Positions 40,873 through 49,096 of a stretch of 64,000 bases of DNA are shown piece by piece (within the stretch, counting starts at the first letter, position 1; each line of letters begins with the position of its first letter). Origin of the DNA: Candidatus Bipolaricaulota bacterium (GTDB taxonomy: Bacteria > Bipolaricaulota > Bipolaricaulia > Bipolaricaulales > Bipolaricaulaceae); contig JALHJZ010000001.1 of the NCBI GenBank assembly GCA_022838705.1, positions 292,689 to 356,688 on the forward strand, given 5' to 3'. Position numbers and translations under genes: made by a program. The notes under the pieces were generated by a model that was given only the letters and a program-made list of their open reading frames with translations, ran no database searches and was not told where the DNA came from.

Positions 40873-41622
40873 GTGAAACACACTGTCATCGTGTTGCGAA
40901 CGGAATACAGGGAAATGCGGCGGACGACTGCCTTCCGGATCATCCTCATCGCCGCGGCAGCAGTGGTAGCGGCGGCGTCAGCGGGGATTACCATCGCTCT
41001 CAACCTGCAGCCGTGGTTTGGGGAAGAACTGGCGGCGCCGCTGATATCCCTGTTCGTCAGCCTAGTGCTGTATTTCCTGCCGCTGGTTATCCTCCTGGCG
41101 TTTATCGGTACCTTTGGCAATCTGTCGATTGTCAAAGAAAAAGCTAACGGCAACTTGGCCTGCCTCATGGCCACCCCCCTTACCCCGCGAGCGCTCTGGA
41201 TGGGCAAGTCTCTCGCTATTTTCCTGCCGGCATATATCACTACGATTGCTGGTACGGCCACGGTGGTGCTGGTGATGAACCTGGGAGCCTGTATCCCCGC
41301 TGGCTACGGATTTGTGCTGCCGGTGCCGGCGGTGGTGCTCGGACTGATGATCAATCCGCTGCTGTTCTTTGGACTACTGCTTTTTATGATACTCTATGCG
41401 CTGGCCGGTGATCCAGACGCCGCCCTCGCGCCGATGTTCCTGCTTTCCTTCGGGTTGATGATGGGGATACCGTTGGGACTGGCCACCGGCGTGTTCGATC
41501 TAACCTCGTGGTCGTTCGCGCTCTGGTACCTGGCGATCACGGTGATTGCCATAGGCGTGGTGGTGTTCCTTTCCCGGATGCTAACACGGCAGAATATTGT
41601 GCTTTCCAGCAAGGTTGCCTGA
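40873..41622 (+). CDS. ABC-2 type transporter permease (second of a pair)
   Basis: 249-aa integral membrane protein with six hydrophobic segments. EKANGNLACLMATPLTPRALWMGKS matches the equivalent motif in the preceding permease, evidence for tandem duplication. GTG start 9 nt after the upstream stop. Last gene of the AbrB-ATPase-permease-permease cassette. It has the cassette's lower GC and more A/T-ending codons. Confidence 0.83.
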   Translation: MKHTVIVLRTEYREMRRTTAFRIILIAAAAVVAAASAGITIALNLQPWFGEELAAPLISLFVSLVLYFLPLVILLAFIGTFGNLSIVKEKANGNLACLMATPLTPRALWMGKSLAIFLPAYITTIAGTATVVLVMNLGACIPAGYGFVLPVPAVVLGLMINPLLFFGLLLFMILYALAGDPDAALAPMFLLSFGLMMGIPLGLATGVFDLTSWSFALWYLAITVIAIGVVVFLSRMLTRQNIVLSSKVA

Positions 41623-41634
41623 ACTGCCGATATC

Positions 41635-41660
41635 CGATAGCGGGGCCCTATCGTTATCTT
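41635..41660 (+). terminator. Possible terminator of the ABC cassette
   Basis: CGATAG (41635-41640) pairs with CTATCG (41648-41653) around a GC-rich loop, followed by TTATCTT. A second small hairpin, TGGGG with CCCCA, follows. It lies 13 nt after the last permease and before convergent mbhN, where a terminator is expected. Confidence 0.4.
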
Positions 41661-41744
41661 TGGGGTCGAGTACCCCACGAATCAGGCAGCGCAGGCGCTG
41701 TGCCGGAGCGGATCAGCTCGGGTGAGCGGCCGATCCCGCTCCGG

Positions 41745-42137
41745 CTACTCGACGATGAGGGCAGTTGAGTGGCGATCGGTGTCGGAGAGGAGGAAGTCGG
41801 GGCTCGCGGCGAGGGCGTCCACCGGGCAGGCGTCCACGCACTGGGCGCAGAACGTGCACCGCGCGACGTGCATCCGGATCTTTTTCTCCTCGGGGAGGAA
41901 CTCGATCACCTTCGCCGGGCACACCCGGATGCAGAGCTGGCACCCGATGCACTTCTCCCGGTCGTAGGCGATCTTCCCCCGGAACTTGGGCGGCACGGGC
42001 ACGGGCGGGACGAGGGTCGCCTTGCCCGCCTGAACCTTCCCCAGGAACCCGAGCACGGACTTCGGCATGTATTTCGCCGGGAACCGGTTCGTCGCCGGCC
42101 TGGTGAAGAGCTGGGAGAACAGGGTCTTGAGGATCAT
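41745..42137 (-). CDS. mbhN: Membrane-bound hydrogenase subunit MbhN (two [4Fe-4S] ferredoxin-like, NuoI homologue)
   Basis: 130 aa. Entry point for electrons from ferredoxin. Two full cluster motifs are present: CIGCQLCIRVCP and CTFCAQCVDACP (CxxCxxCxxxCP), the NuoI arrangement. The N terminus has the amphipathic LFSQLFTRPATNRFP segment. Start is the ATG at 42137, overlapping the mbhM stop by 4 nt. Last gene of the 14-gene operon, convergent with the ABC cassette. Confidence 0.92.
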   Translation of the reverse strand: MILKTLFSQLFTRPATNRFPAKYMPKSVLGFLGKVQAGKATLVPPVPVPPKFRGKIAYDREKCIGCQLCIRVCPAKVIEFLPEEKKIRMHVARCTFCAQCVDACPVDALAASPDFLLSDTDRHSTALIVE

Positions 42138-43126
42138 CCCATCACCATCCGGTCGAGGACGAGCAGCACCAGCCCCGCCACGGCCACGGCGGTGATCTGG
42201 AGCCAGAACCCGCGCGCCACCTGGTCCACCTTGAGGCGGGCCATCGCCACCCGCACCGTGGTCACGGCGGTGAACATCACGGCGAAGATCTTCACGAGGT
42301 GGAACGCGAGGTCCACCGCCTGCGCCCCGGCCCCGGAAAGGCCGAGGAGGCCAGCGATCCCGTACGGGGCGAACAGGGTCACGACGAGGGCGGCCATGGC
42401 GATCGTCTTCGCCGCATCGGCGAGGTAGAAGAGCGCCAGGTACGTCCCCGAGTACTCGACCATCAGCCCGCCCGCGATCTCCGTCTCCGCCTCGGGGATG
42501 TCGAACGGGATCTTGGACAGTTCGGCCGGGGTCACGATGAGGAGGCAGGCCGCGAGGATCGCGAGGCCGATCACCCCCAGCGGCCCGACCTGGGTCCACA
42601 GGGGAACAGCCGCGATCGCGGCCAAGGAGAACGCGGGCCCCCCGCCCAAGGTCGCCAGCCGCCACACCACGCCGACCACGGCCACGGCGAGGGGGAACTC
42701 GTAGGACATAAGCATCACGATCTCGCGCTGGGCGCCCACGGTCGCCAAGGGCGACCCGGAGGCGAATCCGCCGAGGGCCATCGCGAGGGCGGGCACGGCG
42801 AGGAGGTACAGGACGAGGATTGCATCTCCATGGCCGCTCAGGATCGCCGGGAACGGCCCCCACGGGAGGTAGAGGAGGACCGTGAACGAGGCGACCACGG
42901 CCAGGAATGGCATCGCCCGGAACAGCCACCCCACCGCGTCCTTGGGGACGACGCTCTCCTTCACGAGGAGTTTCCCCACGTCGAGGAACGGCTGGCGGAG
43001 GGGGGGGCCGATCCGCGATTGCATCCGCGCCGCGAGCTTGCGGTCGAATCCCTTGTACACGAGCCCAAGGATCCCCCCGCCCACGACCACCGCCGCTCCC
43101 TGCCACAGGAGGTGAAGGGCGCTCAT
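42134..43126 (-). CDS. mbhM: Membrane-bound hydrogenase subunit MbhM (NuoH homologue)
   Basis: 330 aa, about eight membrane helices. Couples the hydrogenase module to the ion-translocating membrane arm. NuoH-type motifs are present: FDRKLAARMQSRIGPPLRQP near the N terminus and SKIPFDIPEAETEIAGGLMV in the middle, with conserved acidic residues lining the expected E-channel. Start ATG 43126 overlaps the end of mbhL. Confidence 0.92.
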   Translation of the reverse strand: MSALHLLWQGAAVVVGGGILGLVYKGFDRKLAARMQSRIGPPLRQPFLDVGKLLVKESVVPKDAVGWLFRAMPFLAVVASFTVLLYLPWGPFPAILSGHGDAILVLYLLAVPALAMALGGFASGSPLATVGAQREIVMLMSYEFPLAVAVVGVVWRLATLGGGPAFSLAAIAAVPLWTQVGPLGVIGLAILAACLLIVTPAELSKIPFDIPEAETEIAGGLMVEYSGTYLALFYLADAAKTIAMAALVVTLFAPYGIAGLLGLSGAGAQAVDLAFHLVKIFAVMFTAVTTVRVAMARLKVDQVARGFWLQITAVAVAGLVLLVLDRMVMG

Positions 43127-44358
43127 GCCGGGCCTCCGCCACGGCAGATCCGTTCCGTCTTGGCGCGGGAGAGGCGGAGGAGCTCCTCCTTCTGCACCAT
43201 GGCCTCGGAGCTGGCGTCCACCATGTGCACGCGGTCCATGCAGCACATGCAGGGGTCGATCGAGGCGGCGATGATCGGAATGTCGGCGATCTCCTGGTCC
43301 ACGAACATCGGGACCCAGCTCATGAGGTTCGAGTACGTGGGCGCCTTCACCTTCCACACCACCGGCTCCTCGACCCCCGCTTCGAGGCGGATGTAGTGGA
43401 TGACCTCCCCCCGCGGCGCTTCGTGCCACCCCAGGCCCTCGCCGTCGGCCTTCTTCAGGTAGGCCAGGAGCGCGGGGATCTTGGGGAACGACGTGATCTC
43501 TCCCTCCGGCATCTCCACGAGGCAGCGCTCGATGAGGTCGAGGGACTGCCCCACCTCAAGGAGGCGGACCACCGCCTTGTCGTACACGTCGCCGCGCGGC
43601 TCGAGGCCCCACTCGCGGGGGGTGATCGCCTTCACCCCGAGGTCGCCGTACACGAGGTACGGCCTATCCTGGCGCACGTCCTTCGCGAGGCCCGACGCCC
43701 GGGCGGTTGGCCCGACCGCGCACAGGGAATCCGCCTCCTCCGGCGCGAGGACCCCCACCCCGCGCGTGCGCGCCTCCACGGACGGGTCGCGGAGGAAGGC
43801 GTCGAGGAGTTCATCGAGGAGGCCGCGGTAGTAGCGGATCATCGCCTCGACCTGCGGGACCTGCTCGGGGGTGATGTCCCGCCGTACCCCACCGTAGATC
43901 GGGATCGCGTAGTCAATGCGGTTCCCGGAGAGCTCCTCCAGGAGGTCGAGGACCTTCTCCCGCACCTTCCACGTGAGGTGGAGGAGGGTGTCGAACCCCA
44001 GTTCGTGGGCGGCGACGCCGGCCCACAGGAGGTGGGAATGGACCCGCTCCAGCTCCGCGAAGATGACCCGCAGGTACTGGGCGCGGGGCGGGACCTCGAT
44101 CCCCGCCGCCCGCTCGACGGCGAGCGTGAGGGTGATGGGGTGGGAGATCGAGCAGATGCCGCAGATCCGCTCGGAGAGGTACAGAACCTGGATGAGGTTC
44201 CGCTTCATCCCCATGTACTCGATCCCGCGGTGGGCGAACCCGGGCCGGATGTCCACCCCCCGAATCCGCTCCCCCTCGACCTTGAATGTGAACCGGATCG
44301 GCTCCTTTAAGGCGGGATGGATGGGGCCAATCGGGATCTCGTACACCTGGTCAGGCAT
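43123..44358 (-). CDS. mbhL: Membrane-bound [NiFe]-hydrogenase large subunit MbhL
   Basis: 411 aa. Catalytic subunit reducing protons to H2. All four nickel ligands are present: ERICGICSI (CxxC, about residues 64-67) and DPCMCCMD (CxxC near residue 370). This separates it from complex I NuoD and from the Mbs/Mbx sulfur-reducing complexes, which have lost them. RPGFAHRGIEYM is the group 4 N-terminal block. A C-terminal tail of about 40 residues follows the last motif and is presumably cut by a maturation endopeptidase not seen here. NiFe insertion would use the HypA, HypB and HypF encoded nearby. Confidence 0.94.
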   Translation of the reverse strand: MPDQVYEIPIGPIHPALKEPIRFTFKVEGERIRGVDIRPGFAHRGIEYMGMKRNLIQVLYLSERICGICSISHPITLTLAVERAAGIEVPPRAQYLRVIFAELERVHSHLLWAGVAAHELGFDTLLHLTWKVREKVLDLLEELSGNRIDYAIPIYGGVRRDITPEQVPQVEAMIRYYRGLLDELLDAFLRDPSVEARTRGVGVLAPEEADSLCAVGPTARASGLAKDVRQDRPYLVYGDLGVKAITPREWGLEPRGDVYDKAVVRLLEVGQSLDLIERCLVEMPEGEITSFPKIPALLAYLKKADGEGLGWHEAPRGEVIHYIRLEAGVEEPVVWKVKAPTYSNLMSWVPMFVDQEIADIPIIAASIDPCMCCMDRVHMVDASSEAMVQKEELLRLSRAKTERICRGGGPA

Positions 44359-44869
44359 CCTTCCCCTCCCACTCCACGAGCCGCTTTACGAGTTTCTCCG
44401 TCTCCGGGTCGCCCTTCCGCCACGGGTGGCCGGGGAACCCGTCGGGGAGGAACACGTGATCGGTGGACGGGATCCCGGTGAACTGGATCCCGAGGAACTC
44501 GATCTTCTCCCGCTCGGTCGTCTCCGCCCCGGGGAGGAGCGCACAGATCGACGGCACGGTGGGATCGGATGCGGGGACATTTAGCCGCAGGGTGACCATG
44601 ACCTCCCCCCCGGGCGTCCCGTACCCGACGGCGAAGTGGTAGAGGAGCTCGATTTCGTTCCCCTTGTCCCGACCGGAGATGATTGAGATGTGCAAGGGAC
44701 CAGAGGCCTTGAGGGCCGCCACTGCGGGAAGGAGGCCCTCCCGGCCGATCTCGGCCCACACCTCGGTCACGGTCACCGGCTCCCGCACCCCAACCTGGCG
44801 CGGCCGGTCCTCGATCGTGAGGCCGGGCACCCCGCGGGTGAGCGCGGACTTCACCTGATCCACCGTCAT
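44351..44869 (-). CDS. mbhK: Membrane-bound hydrogenase subunit MbhK (NuoC homologue)
   Basis: 172 aa. Soluble subunit of the 30-kDa complex I family that packs against MbhJ and MbhL. LLYHFAVGYGTPGGEVMVTLRL, PSICALLPGAETTEREKIEFLGI and PDGFPGHPWRKGD are recognisable NuoC-like blocks. Start is the ATG at 44869 (MTVDQVKSAL), overlapping the mbhJ end by 4 nt. Overlaps mbhL at its 3' end. Confidence 0.9.
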   Translation of the reverse strand: MTVDQVKSALTRGVPGLTIEDRPRQVGVREPVTVTEVWAEIGREGLLPAVAALKASGPLHISIISGRDKGNEIELLYHFAVGYGTPGGEVMVTLRLNVPASDPTVPSICALLPGAETTEREKIEFLGIQFTGIPSTDHVFLPDGFPGHPWRKGDPETEKLVKRLVEWEGKDA

Positions 44870-45300
44870 CGCTTCTCCCCGGCCGCGGCGGCCTCGATTT
44901 TCGCCACCGCCGTCACCACCCCGTGGATGATCGCCTCCGGCCGCGGCGGGCATCCTGGGACGTAGGCCGCCACGGGGACGATCGCGTCCACCGGGCCGAC
45001 CACGTTGTAGCTATCGTAGAACACGCCCGACGTCGCGCCGCACCCCCCCACCACGACCACCGCTTTCGGGTCCGGCGTCTGCTCGTAGACGCGCTTCAGC
45101 CGCTCCGCCATCGGCCGCGTCACCGGCCCGGTGACGAGGAGGACGTCGGCATGGCGGGGGGACCCGACGAGCTTGATCCCGAACCGCTCCACGTCGTACC
45201 GGGGGGTGAGGGCGGCCACGATCTCGATGTCGCAGCCGTTGCACGAGCCCGTCGCGATATGGAATACCCACAGCGCCCGCTTGAACGAGGACAGGCCCAT
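44866..45300 (-). CDS. mbhJ: Membrane-bound hydrogenase small subunit MbhJ (NuoB homologue)
   Basis: 144 aa. Carries the proximal [4Fe-4S] cluster next to the NiFe site. Ligands are SCNGCDIEIVAA (CxxC), VVGGCGATSG and VPGCPPRPE, as in NuoB and group 4 hydrogenases. No Tat signal is present, as expected for a cytoplasm-facing group 4 enzyme. Start ATG 45300, 1 nt after the mbhI stop. Confidence 0.93.
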   Translation of the reverse strand: MGLSSFKRALWVFHIATGSCNGCDIEIVAALTPRYDVERFGIKLVGSPRHADVLLVTGPVTRPMAERLKRVYEQTPDPKAVVVVGGCGATSGVFYDSYNVVGPVDAIVPVAAYVPGCPPRPEAIIHGVVTAVAKIEAAAAGEKR

Positions 45301-45301
45301 C

Positions 45302-45628
45302 TCAGCCCCCCAGGAGCACGATCAGGAACACGACGGCGAGCATAACGACGAGCCACGCGACGTAGTCGCCGACGAACCCGCTGTGAACGAGGCGCAGCCG
45401 CTCCACGTACGGCCGCAGGCCCTCCACGAACCCCCAGTACAGGTGCCCCCCCCCGACGTGCACCCCCTCCCGCTTCTCCCCGGAGAGGAAGGGCAGGTCC
45501 TGCTCCGTGGCGCGGTTGTAGCCCTTCCGGCCGCGGGACCAGATGAGGAGGGAGAGAAGGACCACCCCCGCGGCGGCGGCGAGCCACAGGAGCGGGCTCC
45601 AGTACCCTTCGCCCGTGAGGAGCGTCAC
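45302..45628 (-). CDS. mbhI: Membrane-bound hydrogenase subunit MbhI
   Basis: 108 aa with a hydrophobic N-terminal helix (about 12-30) and a C-terminal helix (about 86-107) joined by a polar loop including LYWGFVEGLRPYVERLRLVHSGFVGDYV. This matches the small MbhI subunit that links the Mrp-like membrane arm and the hydrogenase arm, in the position between H and J. Assignment rests mainly on position, size and topology. Confidence 0.8.
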   Translation of the reverse strand: MTLLTGEGYWSPLLWLAAAAGVVLLSLLIWSRGRKGYNRATEQDLPFLSGEKREGVHVGGGHLYWGFVEGLRPYVERLRLVHSGFVGDYVAWLVVMLAVVFLIVLLGG

Positions 45629-45629
45629 A

Positions 45630-47168
45630 TCATCCTCCCAACACCGCCCGCAGGTAGGCCTCCCGCCCCTCCCAGAGCGCCTTCGCCGCGGGCTCCACGA
45701 GGTGGCGAACGACGAGCTCCGGGAACAGGCCCAGGGCGAGGACGCCCAACGCCAAAACCCCCATCGCCACGAGCATCGCGGTCGGAACGGGCTTGGGTGA
45801 GGCGAGCCGCGGCCCGAGGAATGCCCCCTGAAACGCGCGCACGAACACGGCCAACAGGAGGATCGAGGCCAAGATCGCTAGCGCCGCCAGGATCGGGGAG
45901 AGGGCGAAGCTCGACTCATAGATCATGAGCTTCGAGGCGAATCCGTTGAGGGGCGGGATCCCCGCCAGGGCGAGCGAGCCGACCAGGAAGAACCCCGTTG
46001 TCCACCCCAGGTCGTGCCCCAGTCCCCCGAGGTTCCCCAGGTCGCGGTTCCCAGTGGCCTTCTCCACCGCCCCCACCGCCAGGAAGAGGAGCCCGATCGC
46101 CACCGCATCGTTCAGCATGTGGAAGATCCCGCCCTGGATCGCGACGAGTCCGAACGCGGGCTGGGAGGAGATCACGGTCAGCCCGACCCCGACCCCGAGG
46201 AGCATGTACCCGATCTGGGACACCGCCCCGAACGCGACGAGCCGCCCGAGGTCCATCTGTACCACCGCCATCAGGGCTGCCACCACCAGGGTGAGCATCC
46301 CTAACCCCACCACCAGCCACCCGATCGCAGGATCGGCCACCCCACCGTAGAGGGTGAACAGGATCCGGAACAGGGCGTACAGGGAGGTTTGGGTGTTGGC
46401 GACGAGGAGGATCACCGCCTGGGCCGGCGCCTCGCCGTAGGCATCGGGCGCCCACATGTGCAAGGGTACCGCCCCCACCTTCATGAGGAACCCCCCCAGG
46501 AGGAGCCCGAGCGCGATCCGGTCCACCGTCGTCCCCTGGATGAGGCGGGCGAGGTAGGCGAGGTTGAGCGCCCCGTACTCCCCGTACAGGAGGGCAATCG
46601 CGAGGAGGACGAACAGCCCTCCCACCGTGTACATGACCATCGTCTTGAACGCCGCCTCCGGCCCGCGGGAGGTCCAGGTGCGGTAGCCGATGAGCCCACA
46701 GGCGGCGATCGAGGTCACCTCGAAGAACACGAACAGGTTGAACAGGTCTCCGGTGAACGCCATCCCGAGCATCCCCGCCCAGAGGAGCGTGCCCAGGGTG
46801 AGGGCGAGGGTCTTCCCCTCCTCCTCCTCGAGGTACCGCCACGCATAGGTGAACGCCACCACCGCCAGGAGGGTCGCGATCGCACCCATGAACGCGCTGA
46901 GGGCGTCCACGGTGAGCACGATTCGGATCGGGAACCCGCCCGGGGAGAGCGTCTCCCCGGGGGAGGAGGCGCCCAAGGTGTAGACCTGGACCCCGGTCGT
47001 GAGGACCTGCACCGCCACGAACCCCGTGAGGGCCGCCGTGAGGGAAGCGACGAGGGCGAGCCACAGGTTCCGCAGGGACGGATGGATCTTCCCCCACAGC
47101 GGGAGCGCGAACCCGCCGAGGAGGGGCACGGCGATGGCGAGGATCGGGGCGTGCGCGGCGAGGTTCAT
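45630..47168 (-). CDS. mbhH: Membrane-bound hydrogenase subunit MbhH (MrpD/NuoN-like antiporter subunit)
   Basis: 512 aa, about 14 membrane helices. Ion-translocating antiporter-like subunit. The TM5 glutamate is in LFVFFEVTSIAACGLIGY, the TM7 lysine in GFLMKVGAVPLHMWAPDAYGEAP, and QIGYMLLGVGVG with GGIFHMLNDAVAIGLLFL carries further conserved charge positions. It corresponds to MnhD/MrpD and to NuoL/M/N. The start at 47168 overlaps mbhG by 4 nt. It is the only large antiporter-like subunit of the operon, as in Pyrococcus Mbh. Confidence 0.93.
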   Translation of the reverse strand: MNLAAHAPILAIAVPLLGGFALPLWGKIHPSLRNLWLALVASLTAALTGFVAVQVLTTGVQVYTLGASSPGETLSPGGFPIRIVLTVDALSAFMGAIATLLAVVAFTYAWRYLEEEEGKTLALTLGTLLWAGMLGMAFTGDLFNLFVFFEVTSIAACGLIGYRTWTSRGPEAAFKTMVMYTVGGLFVLLAIALLYGEYGALNLAYLARLIQGTTVDRIALGLLLGGFLMKVGAVPLHMWAPDAYGEAPAQAVILLVANTQTSLYALFRILFTLYGGVADPAIGWLVVGLGMLTLVVAALMAVVQMDLGRLVAFGAVSQIGYMLLGVGVGLTVISSQPAFGLVAIQGGIFHMLNDAVAIGLLFLAVGAVEKATGNRDLGNLGGLGHDLGWTTGFFLVGSLALAGIPPLNGFASKLMIYESSFALSPILAALAILASILLLAVFVRAFQGAFLGPRLASPKPVPTAMLVAMGVLALGVLALGLFPELVVRHLVEPAAKALWEGREAYLRAVLGG

Positions 47169-47512
47169 CCGGAGAGCTCCGTCACCTTGCGGCCGTCGAG
47201 GGTCTTCTTGTGGCGGTGGATGACAACGGCGAACGCGAGCATGAGTGCGGTCGTGGCGAGCCCGATCACGATGCTCGTCAGGGTGAGGGCCTGCGGTGTG
47301 GGGAGGACCATTGTGGCGTCCGGCGGGGCGTAGGTATAGATGGGGACGATCCCGTCCTGCACATAGCCCGTGGCGACGAGGAACAAGTTCACCCCGTTCT
47401 CGATGATCTTGATCCCGATCACGATCTTGATGAGGTTCCTCCGGGAAAGGAGGGCCCACAGCCCAAGGGCAACGAGGATCATGCACACCACAAACGGGGT
47501 ATTACCGATCAT
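47165..47512 (-). CDS. mbhG: Membrane-bound hydrogenase subunit MbhG (MrpC/NuoK-like)
   Basis: 115 aa, three membrane helices. NuoK/MnhC family: LLSRRNLIKIVIGIKIIENGVNLFLVATGY carries the conserved glutamate in helix 2, and ALTLTSIVIGLATTALMLAFAV is helix 3. Pairs with MbhH in the ion path. Overlaps mbhH start and mbhF end. Confidence 0.92.
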   Translation of the reverse strand: MIGNTPFVVCMILVALGLWALLSRRNLIKIVIGIKIIENGVNLFLVATGYVQDGIVPIYTYAPPDATMVLPTPQALTLTSIVIGLATTALMLAFAVVIHRHKKTLDGRKVTELSG

Positions 47513-47951
47513 CGTCCCTCCCGACCAGCCCGAACAGGACGAGCACCGTTCCCAGGCCGCCTATCACCTTGAGCCCTACCGCCCAGTTCATGAGGGGGAG
47601 CGTCCCCGCGGTGTTGAGGTAGCCGGGGTTGGGCCCGGGAGGGACCGGGGTCCCGAACAGGCTCCCCATCCCGGCGAGCGAGTTCGCGAAGAACGTGAAC
47701 CCGAGCCCGAGGAATCCCAGGACCACGAACGCGACCCCCCCCAAGTCCTCGAGGACCGAGAACGGGGCCTTCAGCCTCTTCACCGCCGGCGCCCCGAACG
47801 CGACGAGGACGAGGGCCACCGCCGAGGCGGCCACTGCCCCACCCTGGAACCCACCGCCCGGGGTGAGGTGCCCGTGGAGGATCACGTACCCCCCGAACAC
47901 GAGGATCACCGGGGCGAGGATCCGGGCGATCGTGCGCACGACAACGCTCAT
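47502..47951 (-). CDS. mbhF: Membrane-bound hydrogenase subunit MbhF (MrpB-like)
   Basis: 149 aa, about four membrane helices. MnhB-type motif HGHLTPGGGFQGGAVAASAVAL is unmistakable, followed by GLGFTFFAN. ATG at 47951 lies in an ATGA overlap with mbhE. Part of the Mrp-like sodium/proton module. Confidence 0.92.
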   Translation of the reverse strand: MSVVVRTIARILAPVILVFGGYVILHGHLTPGGGFQGGAVAASAVALVLVAFGAPAVKRLKAPFSVLEDLGGVAFVVLGFLGLGFTFFANSLAGMGSLFGTPVPPGPNPGYLNTAGTLPLMNWAVGLKVIGGLGTVLVLFGLVGRDDDR

Positions 47952-48214
47952 TTCTTGATCCTCCGCAGGATGAGGGTGACCCCCACCACGGCCACGAACA
48001 GGACGGTCGCCTCGCCCAACGTGTCGTAGCCTCGGTAATCGAACACGATCGCCGTGACGACGTTGTTCGCCGCCACCTCTTTCTGGGACCAAGCGTTGAA
48101 ATAGCGGTCCATCAGGTCGAAGCGTGGCGCCCCGAACGGGCGCATCCGCGCTCCTGCGAGGAAGAGGCACCCCGCGACGACGGCGAATGCGGCCAGCGTC
48201 AGCCAGCGCTTCAT
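47948..48214 (-). CDS. mbhE: Membrane-bound hydrogenase subunit MbhE
   Basis: 88 aa with two membrane helices. The segment VVTAIVFDYRGYDTLGEATVLFVAVVG matches MbhE and the corresponding C-terminal part of MrpA. Start ATG 48214, overlapping mbhD by 4 nt. Identity also follows from its place between D and F. Confidence 0.88.
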   Translation of the reverse strand: MKRWLTLAAFAVVAGCLFLAGARMRPFGAPRFDLMDRYFNAWSQKEVAANNVVTAIVFDYRGYDTLGEATVLFVAVVGVTLILRRIKK

Positions 48215-48462
48215 TCCTCCTCCTTGCGCTGTGTCTTGCGAATGGCGAGGACGAAGATCGCCGTCGTCAGGGCTGCCCCCACCCCGGCCTCGGCGATCGC
48301 GACGTCCGGGGCCTGGAGGAGGTAGAACTCGAGGGAGAGGAGGAGGCTGGAGCCACCGAGCGCGATCACGCTCGCCAGGAGGTCCTTCAGCCACACGGCG
48401 AGGACCGACCCCACCACGATCAGGATGAGGATCAGGATCTGCAGAACGGCCCAGATCGTCAT
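48211..48462 (-). CDS. mbhD: Membrane-bound hydrogenase subunit MbhD (DUF4040)
   Basis: 83 aa, three membrane helices. The DUF4040/MbhD block LLASVIALGGSSLLLSLEFYLLQAPDVAIAEAGVGA is complete; it equals the C-terminal helices of MrpA. ATG 48462 overlaps the end of mbhC by 4 nt. Confidence 0.92.
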   Translation of the reverse strand: MTIWAVLQILILILIVVGSVLAVWLKDLLASVIALGGSSLLLSLEFYLLQAPDVAIAEAGVGAALTTAIFVLAIRKTQRKEEE

Positions 48463-48833
48463 CGCCCTCCCTCCGATCCGTGACCGTCGGGCGAGGCGTG
48501 CTGGGCTTCTTCAAGGCGGTCCACCACGGCCCGGAACGGCTTGATCCCCGACCGATGGGCCGCCCGCGCCAGGGCGTGGGACCCGGTGGGGTTCGTGAGG
48601 AGGAGGAACGCAAGGGCGAGGAACGCCCGCACCACCATCGTGCCCCCCGCCCCACCGCCCTGGACGATCCCGTACACGGCGACGGCGAGGATCGAGAAGA
48701 TCGAGCCGAACGTGGTGCACTTCGTTGCCCCGTGGATGCGGGTGTACACGTCGGGGAACCGCAGGAGGGCGACGGACCCCAGGGCGTTGAACACGGCCCC
48801 GATCGCGAGGAACGTGTAGATGAGCCCGTTCAA
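48459..48833 (-). CDS. mbhC: Membrane-bound hydrogenase subunit MbhC (MrpG-like)
   Basis: 124 aa, three membrane helices followed by a hydrophilic tail of about 40 residues. MnhG motif ALLRFPDVYTRIHGATKCTTFGSIF is clear, and LLTNPTGSHALARAAHRSGI follows. The start is a TTG at 48833, in a TTGA overlap with the mbhB stop. No other start fits before the conserved NGLIYTFLAIGAVF helix. Confidence 0.9.
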   Translation of the reverse strand: MNGLIYTFLAIGAVFNALGSVALLRFPDVYTRIHGATKCTTFGSIFSILAVAVYGIVQGGGAGGTMVVRAFLALAFLLLTNPTGSHALARAAHRSGIKPFRAVVDRLEEAQHASPDGHGSEGGR

Positions 48834-49096
48834 TCGAGCCCCCCTTCGAGGTACCGCGCGATGAAGAGGGTCCCCACGTAGGAGAGCAGCGCGTAGACGA
48901 GGGCGACATCGAGGAGGACCACCTCGTTGAACGCCGCCCCGAGGAGGATCATCGTCGCCACGACGAGGGTGTTGATCGTATCCAACGCCACCGCCCGGTC
49001 GGCAGCGGTGGGGCCAATCGAGAGCCGCACCATGCACACGAGGATGCACACGAGGAGGGCCACCCCGCCCACCGCAAACGGCAGGGCCACGATCAT
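48830..49096 (-). CDS. mbhB: Membrane-bound hydrogenase subunit MbhB (MrpF-like)
   Basis: 88 aa, three membrane helices. MnhF signature RLSIGPTAADRAVALDTINTL is present, followed by DVALVYALLSYVGTLFIARYL. Start ATG 49096 in an ATGA overlap with mbhA. Confidence 0.92.
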   Translation of the reverse strand: MIVALPFAVGGVALLVCILVCMVRLSIGPTAADRAVALDTINTLVVATMILLGAAFNEVVLLDVALVYALLSYVGTLFIARYLEGGLD

